A stretch of DNA of 13,560 nt from PWNQ01 sp051748065 (lineage in GTDB: Bacteria; Bacteroidota; Bacteroidia; Bacteroidales; PWNQ01): positions 1 through 13,560 of the forward strand of contig JBNJGZ010000056.1 in the NCBI GenBank assembly GCA_051748065.1, read 5' to 3'. This document shows positions 1 to 6,451 of the stretch, piece after piece. Position 1 is the stretch's first letter, and every line of letters starts with the position of its first letter. The position numbers and the translations under genes were made by a program. The notes below the pieces were generated by a model. That model was not told where the DNA came from. It did no database searches and was given only the letters and a program-made list of their open reading frames with translations.

Positions 1-279
1 TTGAAGGTCTTTTTGGTATTCTTCTTCTTTAACCCGGTGAAAAGGTCGAAGGTTGACCGTCCCCGGGGCATAGACAAAGCCATCAATAGTTTTGGGGAGT
101 TCCGGTATTTGTGAGGTCTCACTTTCTACGTCATAAGGGAAGGCTGTAACCCCTGACATGTCAGACAATTTTTCCGGTGAGCGGGTCAAAACATAAACCT
201 GATTCCCTTGTTCAGAAAGGGATTGGATGATCACGGAACCTATGCCAGTGCTGCCACCTGCCACTAAAATATTTGCCAT
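1..279 (-). CDS. Short-chain dehydrogenase/reductase (SDR), N-terminal part, cut by window edge
   Basis: An open frame starts at the ATG complementary to 277-279 and stays open to base 1, giving 93 residues. The N-terminus shows a Rossmann beta strand followed by the glycine motif GGSTGIG (residues 8-14). An Arg follows the second strand (LTRS, residues 31-34), which suggests NADP(H) preference. Asp50 sits where SDRs contact the adenine ring, and YAPG (residues 70-73) replaces the usual NNAG. The catalytic Tyr-x3-Lys would lie beyond the window, so activity cannot be confirmed. The substrate is unknown. The gene lies downstream of and co-directional with the MerR/ECF sigma pair, separated by a repeat-rich gap. 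SDRs are often found with light-regulated photolyase or carotenoid genes near CarH/LitR-type regulators, but that link is inference here. The SDR assignment is firm; the role is not. Confidence 0.85.
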   Translation of the reverse strand, partial: MANILVAGGSTGIGSVIIQSLSEQGNQVYVLTRSPEKLSDMSGVTAFPYDVESETSQIPELPKTIDGFVYAPGTVNLRPFHRVKEEEYQKDLQ

Positions 280-533
280 GGTTTTTACTTGTGTTAATGC
301 AGAACGTAAAAAAGTAGACTACTGGTTAATTGTAGGTTATTGTACGCAGGTTATAATCCCACAATAGCCTTACGTCTTTTACGATTTGCTTTTTGTCCAT
401 AAACTTTTGCGTAAGGTTTATTTTTAAACTTTCCGCGCGATAATTTTTCAGGATATCTTGTTTTGAGTCGTTGAATCGTATTTGTAACATAGTTGTGGAG
501 ATTGTTTAGTTAAACTTTTTTGTATTGGTAAAA
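280..533. other. Gap upstream of the SDR gene with two cryptic minus-strand frames
   Basis: No convincing gene is present. On the minus strand a 54-residue ATG-initiated frame occupies 326-490. Overlapping it in another frame, 351-509 is open for 52 very basic residues, ending in KRRKAIVGL. That second frame has no ATG, GTG or TTG and follows directly after a stop, so if it was ever coding it is now only a C-terminal remnant. I do not recognise either product. At 503-515 the sequence TGTTTAGTTAAAC resembles the paired TGTTTA/TAAAC boxes upstream of the sigma and merR genes. A poor -7-like TACTTTTT (minus strand, 309-316) lies about 30 bp before the SDR start. Confidence 0.35.
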
Positions 534-598
534 AATGCTCGCTAACAGCGCCTTAAATTAAATTGTTAAAAGGACAAATGACGAAGTTAGCGAACATT
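534..598. repeat. Imperfect inverted repeat, 13-bp arms
   Basis: AATGCTCGCTAAC at 534-546 and GTTAGCGAACATT at 586-598 are reverse complements at 12 of 13 positions, with a 39-bp AT-rich spacer. On the minus strand the right arm reads CAGAATGTTCGCTAAC. It therefore shares CAGAATGTTCG with the left ends of the larger repeats at 658 and 11139, so this may be a degraded or variant member of the same family. There is no U-tract next to a compact stem, so a simple terminator is unlikely. Confidence 0.5.
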
Positions 599-633
599 CT
601 GGTCTATTATTAAAGGTTAGCCATAGTGAAGAA

Positions 634-662
634 ATCGGACATTATGGACAAATATTAAATTA
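634..662 (+). repeat. Orphan repeat end abutting copy A
   Basis: The first 19 bases, ATCGGACATTATGGACAAA (634-652), are identical to the right end of copy A (788-806) and copy B (11355-11373). The next ten bases (ATATTAAATTA-like) are a degraded form of CACTAATTA. The orientation matches the right ends of A and B. It overlaps the first bases of copy A, so an older element end appears to lie directly against it, as in a tandem or nested array. Confidence 0.65.
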
Positions 663-814
663 GAGTCTTTTGCTAAATTCAAGTGTTTGGTTCAGAATGT
701 TCGAGATCAAGGCGTGGGAAAATTTTAAACCGCAGTATCCGCCAGCCGGCGGATTAGAGGATTTAAAATTTGAGCAACAACGCAGATATCGGACATTATG
801 GACAAACACTAATT
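658..814 (+). repeat. Dispersed modular repeat, copy A (157 bp)
   Basis: The left end starts AATTAGAGTC and includes AGTGTTTGGTTCAGAATG (from 682). The right end, read in reverse complement, starts AATTAGTGTTTGTCCATAAT. The two ends are imperfect terminal inverted repeats. Bases 757-815 match 11324-11382 of copy B at 58 of 59 positions, and TTTAAACCGCAGT (724-736) is identical to 11291-11303. Between these blocks sits a GC-rich palindrome: ATCCGCC (737-743), loop AGCC, GGCGGAT (748-754). No reading frame is present. The last bases run into the stop codon of the ECF sigma gene (813-815). It could be a MITE-like non-autonomous element or a 3'-UTR repeat family; the sequence alone does not decide. 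Confidence 0.75.
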
Positions 815-1319
815 AATTTTGAAAATCTTTAAGCCTTTTCATTAACTTACGTCTTGTAAAGAAAATCCGGCTTTTTACTGTACCAATTGAAAGCTCGAGT
901 TCTTCCGCAATTTCTTTGTATTTGTATCCTCTTGTATGCATTTCAAAAGGAACCCTGTAATCTTTGTCCAAGCTGTTGACTTGGTTGTCAATTTCCTGGT
1001 GGTTCATTTGAGATTCGGGGGATGCAAACTTAGACTCGTTATACGAATTCAGATAGTAAAGATCATCTGTAGTATCAATAATTGTTCTGGCTTTTACCTT
1101 ACGACGATAGTTATTAATAAATGTGTTTTTCATGATGGTAAATAACCACGCCTTTAAATTATTTGGCTGAACAAATTTGTCACGGTATTTTAATGCTTTT
1201 AAATAAGTTTCCTGCAGCAGGTCCTGGGCATCATTTTCATTTTGGGTTAGGCTTAGAGCAAAATATTCCAAATTTTTATAAAGATCTGTAATCTGTTGAT
1301 TAAATTCTACTGTTGTCAT
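813..1319 (-). CDS. ECF-type RNA polymerase sigma factor
   Basis: The 168-residue product has the two-domain plan of extracytoplasmic-function sigma factors. Region 2 spans about residues 12-75, with DAQDLLQETYLKAL (30-43) for core binding and WLFTIMKNTFINNYRRK (58-74) for -10 recognition. An acidic linker follows. Region 4 (about 108-160) contains the helix-turn-helix YKEIAEELELSIGTVKSRIFFTRRKL. Length is normal for the family. No anti-sigma gene with a membrane segment adjoins it, so control is probably transcriptional. Upstream lies a cobalamin-binding MerR regulator, and the promoter carries an inverted TGTTTAA/TTAAACA pair that could be its operator. A MerR-B12 plus ECF sigma pairing is known from carotenoid and light-response loci in Bacteroidota and myxobacteria; applying that here is inference. 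The stop codon lies inside the end of repeat copy A. Confidence 0.93.
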   Translation of the reverse strand: MTTVEFNQQITDLYKNLEYFALSLTQNENDAQDLLQETYLKALKYRDKFVQPNNLKAWLFTIMKNTFINNYRRKVKARTIIDTTDDLYYLNSYNESKFASPESQMNHQEIDNQVNSLDKDYRVPFEMHTRGYKYKEIAEELELSIGTVKSRIFFTRRKLMKRLKDFQN

Positions 1320-1371
1320 GGTTATAGATTTTAAATTATTAGACTTATGTTTATTTAAATTGGTTCAAAAA

Positions 1372-1409
1372 TGTTTAACAAATATAATACGTAATTAAAC
1401 ACAAGTCAA
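1372..1409 (-). promoter_or_regulatory. Promoter and putative operator of the ECF sigma gene
   Basis: On the minus strand TATATTTG (1379-1386) fits the Bacteroidota -7 consensus TAnnTTTG. TTGA (1406-1409) lies 19 bp upstream as a -33-like element. TGTTTAA (minus strand, 1395-1401) and TTAAACA (minus strand, 1372-1378) form a perfect 7-bp inverted repeat, 16 bp apart, that brackets the -7 element. Protein bound there would block the promoter, as MerR-type CarH repressors do. The leader would be about 50 nt. The promoter is inferred from consensus. The operator assignment is a hypothesis. Confidence 0.55.
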
Positions 1410-1582
1410 GTGATCTTATACTAAAAAGGCGTATATTAAGACCATTTCTAAATAACGACAACCTTCTATGATAGTGACAAAAGGAGCTTGATGTAAAAAG
1501 AAATTTGCTATATAAATTGGCATATTTTAAAAAAATCGCTATAGGAGATTAAAAAAGGAGAAAATAAAGGTTAAACAAAAGA

Positions 1583-2455
1583 CTATAAGTGTTGAACAAA
1601 TTGTTCACCGGAGGTTACTTTAAAGATATTTGAGGGAATGGCTCTGGTAAATTCATAAATTTGTTGTCCACCAATAAATATCGTTTGTTTGGGAAAGCAA
1701 GAAGATAACTCCCTCAGAAAAGCCTGAAACTGATCTTCAGGCATTGTAGTGGTGATATTGGTAAAAATATAATCCGGTCGTTTAATATTGGCAATTTTAA
1801 CCACATCCGAATGCGGGACGCTTTGTCCTAAATAAATGACTTCGTAGCCAAGGTTTTTAATCAAATAATGATAAAAGAGCAAACTCAATTCATGCCATTC
1901 ATCTTCGGGCAGAAACATGATAAAACGCTTATTATTCTTTTTTGCATTGGCAGAAGCACCGTCTATGCCTACAATAAGCTTCTGGCGTATCAAATTGGAG
2001 ACAAAATGTTCCTGGGCCGGATTAATGCTGCCGGTAAGCCATAACAAACCAATTTTGTTTAAAAAAGGATGAATAACTTTAATCAGAGTCTGTTCAAAAC
2101 CTATTCGGGTAACAAGATGAGAAAGAGTGCGTTCAAAGCGGTCTTCATCAAGATCAATCATTGTGAGCGTTAAATTTTCCACATAACTTTGGTAGTCATC
2201 ATCAAATTTGTTTAAGTTCAGGACGTGGTTTTCTATTTCGGAATCGCTCATTTTGGATATTTCAGAAATCTTCATTCCATTACGATTCAAAATAGAAACG
2301 TTGAGGATTTTTTTCAGGTCTTCATTAGAATAATAGCGAATATTTGTATCCGTACGTTTAGGAGATACAATATTATATCTTTTTTCCCATATCCTTATCG
2401 TATGTGCCTTTATCCCTGAAAGTTTCTCAAGGTCTTTGATGAAGTATGTGCTCAT
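1583..2455 (-). CDS. MerR-family regulator with cobalamin-binding domain (CarH/LitR-like)
   Basis: The 290-residue protein begins with a MerR winged-helix domain (about 1-75): IKDLEKLSGIKAHTIRIWEKRY, then the RYYSNEDL wing. A helical bundle (about 88-165) carries W139, then nine residues, then E149-H150. That is the W-x9-EH signature by which CarH-type proteins cap the upper face of adenosylcobalamin. The C-terminal Rossmann-like domain (175-290) has E186-W-H188-E-L, matching the E-x-H motif whose His is the lower cobalt ligand. Known relatives hold promoters shut in the dark and release them on light. The residue after W139 is Leu140, where Thermus CarH has the His used for bis-His ligation in light, so photochemistry may differ. 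A gene for an ECF sigma factor follows. TGTTTAA-like boxes in both upstream regions suggest auto- and cross-regulation. Confidence 0.88.
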   Translation of the reverse strand: MSTYFIKDLEKLSGIKAHTIRIWEKRYNIVSPKRTDTNIRYYSNEDLKKILNVSILNRNGMKISEISKMSDSEIENHVLNLNKFDDDYQSYVENLTLTMIDLDEDRFERTLSHLVTRIGFEQTLIKVIHPFLNKIGLLWLTGSINPAQEHFVSNLIRQKLIVGIDGASANAKKNNKRFIMFLPEDEWHELSLLFYHYLIKNLGYEVIYLGQSVPHSDVVKIANIKRPDYIFTNITTTMPEDQFQAFLRELSSCFPKQTIFIGGQQIYEFTRAIPSNIFKVTSGEQFVQHL

Positions 2456-2530
2456 TTGATGAATAAATTTAACTAATCTTTAAACAAACATTGCAGGAAA
2501 AAGTTTTTCAATAACTTATCCAATGTTGTT

Positions 2531-2573
2531 TGTTTAGTGTTTGCAAAAGTAATAATGTTCAGTATTAAACAAA
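2531..2573 (-). promoter_or_regulatory. Promoter of the MerR/B12 gene with candidate operator boxes
   Basis: On the minus strand TTTG (2570-2573) and TACTTTTG (2544-2551) are separated by 18 bp, a good match to the TTTG / TAnnTTTG promoter. One TTAAACA box (2565-2571) overlaps the -33 element. A TGTTTAG box (2531-2537) lies near the expected start point. These resemble the boxes bracketing the sigma gene's -7 element. A further TAAACA (2481-2486) lies in the leader, and TAAACAAACATTG (2481-2493) is roughly inverted at CAATGTTGTTTGTTTA (2521-2536). Autoregulation is plausible but not shown. Confidence 0.5.
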
Positions 2574-2578
2574 ATTTA

Positions 2579-2586
2579 TACTTTTG
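2579..2586 (+). promoter_or_regulatory. -7 element for the Na+/Ca2+ exchanger gene
   Basis: TACTTTTG fits TAnnTTTG and lies 20 bp before the ATG, implying a short leader. I see no TTTG at the right distance upstream. The TTAAACA box at 2565-2571 lies just upstream, so the exchanger could share control with the divergent merR gene. Confidence 0.4.
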
Positions 2587-2605
2587 AACTTTCATTTTTC
2601 TCAAT

Positions 2606-3664
2606 ATGGAGTTAATCATTCATACAATTTTATCACTTGTTGCTTTCTACCTGATTGCACAGGTTAGTGACCGGTTTTTTATTCCTTCGTTGGATGCTAT
2701 TTCCGATCGGCTGAATATTCGCTCCGATGTGGCGGGAGCTACATTTATGGCTGTGGGTTCCAGTGCTCCTGAATTGTTTATTGCTTTGATTGCCGTTTTT
2801 CATCCCGGAGGACATGCGGAGATTGGCATGGGTACTATTGTAGGCTCGGCCTTGTTTAATGTCCTGGCTATTATTGGCGGTGTGGCTTTGGTTAGAAAAG
2901 CTGTTGTGGCCTGGCAACCGATTCTCAGGGATACGATATTTTATTTGATATCAATTGCCTTACTGGCTTTCGTTTTTTATAATGATGAAATTCATCTGTT
3001 CGAGTCTATTCTGTTAATGGCTGTTTATGTGTTGTATATCTTTGCGGTTATTAATTGGTCCCGTATTTTTCCTTATAAAGATGATGCCGTTTATGTAGAA
3101 CCTACAGAAAAAGAACCAAAAGTTAAGCGCTTTAAATTATTGCGGGCTTTGATCAAGCCATTGGATCAATTACTTAAACTAACATATCTGAAGCAAAGAT
3201 ATTTTATTGCTAATTTTTCCATTTCTATTATCTGGATTGCATTAATGTCATGGTTATTGGTAAATAGTGCCATTAAAATTTCAGCAATATTAGATGTTCC
3301 GGAAGGTATTATTGCCCTTACCGTATTAGCTATAGGTACATCCATTCCGGATATGATAACATCTTTGCTCGTTGCCAAAAAAGGCCGCGGAGGTATGGCC
3401 ATCAGTAATGCTTTGGGCTCAAATGTGTTTGATGTGCTTTTGGGCCTCGGATTACCATGGTTTATCGTTATTGTGCTGACAGGGGAAAGTGTTGATGTTT
3501 TCAGTAAGAATATATTTCTCTCGGTAATTTTACTCTTTAGTTCCGTAATTATATTTTTCCTGTTGCTCTTGATACGCCGATGGCAAGTAAGAAAGCCAAC
3601 AGGATTTTTCCTGCTGGCTTTATATTTGGCTTATCTGGTCTGGCAGATTGTAAGTATTCTGTAA
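2606..3664 (+). CDS. Calcium/sodium antiporter, CaCA family (NCKX-like)
   Basis: This 352-residue inner-membrane protein has two inverted alpha repeats, the ion-binding core of Ca2+/cation antiporters. Alpha-1 has GSSAPE (51-56, Glu56) and GTIVGSALFN (76-85). Alpha-2 has GTSIPD (244-249, Asp249) and GSNVFD (271-276, Asp276). About ten hydrophobic segments are visible, with a charged loop at 156-200. Many bacterial YrbG-type exchangers have Glu in both repeats. Asp in alpha-2 plus Asp 27 residues later reproduces the NCKX pattern, in which the second Asp confers K+ dependence. It probably exports Ca2+ using the Na+ gradient; K+ coupling is inferred. The gene is divergent from merR and ends 17 bp from the convergent alaS stop, with no obvious terminator hairpin between them. 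Confidence 0.92.
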   Translation: MELIIHTILSLVAFYLIAQVSDRFFIPSLDAISDRLNIRSDVAGATFMAVGSSAPELFIALIAVFHPGGHAEIGMGTIVGSALFNVLAIIGGVALVRKAVVAWQPILRDTIFYLISIALLAFVFYNDEIHLFESILLMAVYVLYIFAVINWSRIFPYKDDAVYVEPTEKEPKVKRFKLLRALIKPLDQLLKLTYLKQRYFIANFSISIIWIALMSWLLVNSAIKISAILDVPEGIIALTVLAIGTSIPDMITSLLVAKKGRGGMAISNALGSNVFDVLLGLGLPWFIVIVLTGESVDVFSKNIFLSVILLFSSVIIFFLLLLIRRWQVRKPTGFFLLALYLAYLVWQIVSIL

Positions 3665-3681
3665 TTTTTTATTGTAAGACA

Positions 3682-6306
3682 CTAAGAAAGATAATTTCTG
3701 GCTTTTTTCAATGCTTTTTCCAGACCACCGGGGTCCTTACCACCGGCAGTAGCAAAGAATGGCTGCCCTCCGCCATTTCCGTTTATCTCTTTGGCCAGGT
3801 CTTTTACGATATTTCCTGCATGTAAGTCTTTTTCCTGAACCAAATTTTCTGATATCATCACACTGATTGTTGCTTTTCCGCTACTTGTATCTTCCGCACC
3901 CAAAACTATGAACAAGTTATCCATTTTTTGTTTCATGCGAAAAGCCAAATCTTTTACAATGGAAGTATCAACCTGAAGTTTTTTCCTGATAAAGTTCATT
4001 CCGTTTATCTCTTCAGCACTTTGTTCCAGCTCTGCGGAAAGCTGATCAATTTGTTGTTTCTTGAGTTCTTCTAATTTTTTCTCCAGTTTCGTTTGTTGCT
4101 CAATTAATGTTTTAGCACCTTTCACCGGATCTTTTGGATTTCGTAATATCTCTTTCAGACTCTTAACAATCGTTTCTTGTTCATACACCCATTCTTCGGC
4201 TTTAGCGGCCGTTATTGCCTCAATTCTACGAATACCGGCAGCTACGGATGTTTCTGTTGTGATCTTGAAAAAGCCGATATCTCCTGTTGCCGATACGTGG
4301 GTGCCACCACATAATTCAATGGAATCTCCGAATTTTATGACGCGAACACGATCTCCGTATTTTTCTCCAAAAAGAGCCATAGCACCCATTTGTTGTGCTT
4401 CTTCCATGGATACTTCACGATGTTCCTGCAGACTGATGTTGGCCCTGATTTTTTGATTGACAATTCGTTCAATTTTCCGGATTTCTTCATCGGAGACTTT
4501 TTCGAAATGTGAAAAATCAAAACGAAGGTAATCCGGATGAACCAATGAACCTTTTTGTTCTACATGAGAACCCAGAACTTCACGGAGTGCGTTGTGCATC
4601 AGGTGAGTGGCGCTGTGGTTGTTGGCTGCATCTCTGCGTTTACTGTCATTGACTTCTGCATAAAGCGGTTTTTCTACATTTTCCGGCAGTGCATCACAAA
4701 TATGAATAATCAGTTCATTTTCTTTGATTGTTTTTCGAACCGGTGTTTTCTGTTGGTTTTGCTTTAAAACACCCGAATCGCCAACCTGGCCTCCCGCTTC
4801 CGGATAGAATGGAGTCTTGTCTAAAACAACCTGGTAAAATGTTTCTTTCTTTGTTTCAACTTTTCTGTACTTTAGAATATGGGCTTCAGCTTCCATGTTA
4901 TCGTAACCCACAAAAATGGATTGTTGTCCTTCACGGACATTGGTCCAGTCGCTCATTTGCTGAGCGGAAGCTTTACGGGAACGTTCTTTTTGTTTTTCCA
5001 GTTCTTTATAAAACTCTTTTTCATTGACAGAAAAATTATTTTCAGAAAGGATCAGTCGTGTCAAATCAAAGGGGAAACCATAAGTATCGTAAAGGACAAA
5101 AACATCTTTTCCGCTGATTGTATCCTGGTTAGCTTTTTCGGCAGCATTCATCAGTTTATTCAGCATCAGAATGCCGGTATCCAGTGTGCGCAGGAAGGAC
5201 TCTTCTTCTTCCTTCATAACTTTTGTGATCAGCGTATGCTGACTTTCGATTTCGGGAAATACATCTTTCATTTGTTCCACTAAAATGGGGACAAATTCGT
5301 GCATAAAAGCTTGCCGGAACCCAAGGAAAGTATAACCGTAACGTACTGCCCGGCGTAAAATCCGGCGGATAACATAACCGGCCTTCACATTGGAGGGTAG
5401 CTGTCCGTCGGCAATGGCAAAAGATATGGCCCGGATATGATCGGCGACCACACGTAGGGCAACATCTGATTTCTCGTTTTCTCCATACTTTTTCCCGGCC
5501 TTTTGCGCTATTCCCTGAATTAAAGGCTGAAAAACATCGGTATCGTAGTTTGATGTTTTGTTTTGTAAAGCCATAACCAGACGTTCAAATCCCATGCCCG
5601 TATCAATATGTTTATTGGGAAGGTTTTCCAGGCTGCCATCTGCTTTTCTGTTGTATTGGATAAAAACCAGATTCCATATTTCGACAACTAAAGGATGATC
5701 CTTATTGACCAGGTCTTTGCCGGGTGTTTTTTCTTTTTCCTCATCAGGGCGCAGATCAATGTGTATTTCCGAGCAAGGGCCACATGGTCCGGTATCACCC
5801 ATCTCCCAGAAATTGTCTTTTTTATCACCGTACAATATATGCGATTCATCCGGAACATGTTTCTTCCAGAGATCAAAAGCCTCCTGATCAACGTCGGTGT
5901 TATCTTTTTCATCACCTTCAAAAACCGTTACATATAATGAGTTCTCCGGTATTTTATATTCTTTTGTCAGAAGTTCCCAGGCCCATGCGATAGCTTCATT
6001 TTTAAAATAATCGCCAAAAGACCAGTTTCCCAGCATTTCAAACATTGTATGATGATAGGTGTCGTGCCCTACCTGCTCCAGGTCATTATGTTTTCCGCTA
6101 ACGCGTAAGCATTTTTGAGTGTCTGCTATGCGCGGATATTCAGGTTCTTTATTGTCTAAAAAGATATCTTTAAACTGATTCATCCCGGCGTTGGTAAACA
6201 TTAACGAAGGATCGTTTTTGATTACCATAGGTGCGGAAGGCCAAATTTTATGGTCTTTAGAGCGAAAAAAGTCAAAAAAGCGTTGTCTGATTTCTTTTGC
6301 CTGCAT
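3682..6306 (-). CDS. alaS: Alanine--tRNA ligase
   Basis: The 874-residue enzyme charges tRNA-Ala with alanine in the cytoplasm. It has the full bacterial architecture. The class II catalytic core (about 1-240) includes TNAGMNQFK, the HHTMFEMLGNWSFGDYF segment and motif 3, GMGFERL (237-243). A tRNA-recognition domain follows (about 250-450). The editing domain that removes mischarged Ser or Gly has HSATH (H564, H568) and CGGTH (C666, H670), the four zinc-site residues. A coiled coil (about 700-760) precedes the C-terminal DHHA1 domain with GGGQPFFATAGG. All key residues are intact and the length is typical. It is divergent from the M23 peptidase gene with overlapping promoters, and convergent with the exchanger gene. 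I see nothing unusual in it. Confidence 0.99.
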   Translation of the reverse strand: MQAKEIRQRFFDFFRSKDHKIWPSAPMVIKNDPSLMFTNAGMNQFKDIFLDNKEPEYPRIADTQKCLRVSGKHNDLEQVGHDTYHHTMFEMLGNWSFGDYFKNEAIAWAWELLTKEYKIPENSLYVTVFEGDEKDNTDVDQEAFDLWKKHVPDESHILYGDKKDNFWEMGDTGPCGPCSEIHIDLRPDEEKEKTPGKDLVNKDHPLVVEIWNLVFIQYNRKADGSLENLPNKHIDTGMGFERLVMALQNKTSNYDTDVFQPLIQGIAQKAGKKYGENEKSDVALRVVADHIRAISFAIADGQLPSNVKAGYVIRRILRRAVRYGYTFLGFRQAFMHEFVPILVEQMKDVFPEIESQHTLITKVMKEEEESFLRTLDTGILMLNKLMNAAEKANQDTISGKDVFVLYDTYGFPFDLTRLILSENNFSVNEKEFYKELEKQKERSRKASAQQMSDWTNVREGQQSIFVGYDNMEAEAHILKYRKVETKKETFYQVVLDKTPFYPEAGGQVGDSGVLKQNQQKTPVRKTIKENELIIHICDALPENVEKPLYAEVNDSKRRDAANNHSATHLMHNALREVLGSHVEQKGSLVHPDYLRFDFSHFEKVSDEEIRKIERIVNQKIRANISLQEHREVSMEEAQQMGAMALFGEKYGDRVRVIKFGDSIELCGGTHVSATGDIGFFKITTETSVAAGIRRIEAITAAKAEEWVYEQETIVKSLKEILRNPKDPVKGAKTLIEQQTKLEKKLEELKKQQIDQLSAELEQSAEEINGMNFIRKKLQVDTSIVKDLAFRMKQKMDNLFIVLGAEDTSSGKATISVMISENLVQEKDLHAGNIVKDLAKEINGNGGGQPFFATAGGKDPGGLEKALKKARNYLS

Positions 6307-6388
6307 AAAATATCTTTGATTTATTGTTGTTATATTAATGAATTTGTCTGATCATTAAAGGGTTTTGACATTCTTTAACAAAAGACAA

Positions 6389-6419
6389 CTTGCAAAATTA
6401 GTTTATTTAATTAACTTTG
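6389..6419 (+). promoter_or_regulatory. Promoter of the M23 peptidase gene
   Basis: CTTG (6389-6392) and TAACTTTG (6412-6419) are separated by 19 bp, close to the Bacteroidota TTTG / TAnnTTTG pattern. The predicted leader is about 27 nt. Confidence 0.5.
6393..6400 (-). promoter_or_regulatory. -7 element for alaS
   Basis: On the minus strand TAATTTTG fits TAnnTTTG and would give a leader of about 80 nt. No clear -33 TTTG is seen. It lies inside the spacer of the opposing M23 peptidase promoter, so the two polymerases would compete for the same DNA. Confidence 0.4.
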
Positions 6420-6451
6420 CGCCCAATTTACAAAATTTGTGATTAAACAAT

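Noticed and set aside
736..756. Rho-independent terminator for the ECF sigma gene
   Set aside because: The GC-rich palindrome is followed by no T-run on the minus strand, and the equivalent position in copy B has a different hairpin also lacking a T-run.
657..815. CRISPR-like array in the left gap
   Set aside because: The repeated units are inverted or irregularly spaced, there are no regular spacers and no cas genes.
813..1319. ECF sigma gene truncated by repeat insertion
   Set aside because: Although its stop codon lies in the repeat end, the region 4 helix-turn-helix is complete and the 168-residue length is normal.
4061..5283. Several long frames on the plus strand opposite alaS
   Set aside because: They overlap a fully intact alanyl-tRNA synthetase on the other strand, lack recognisable motifs and have odd composition; they are shadows.
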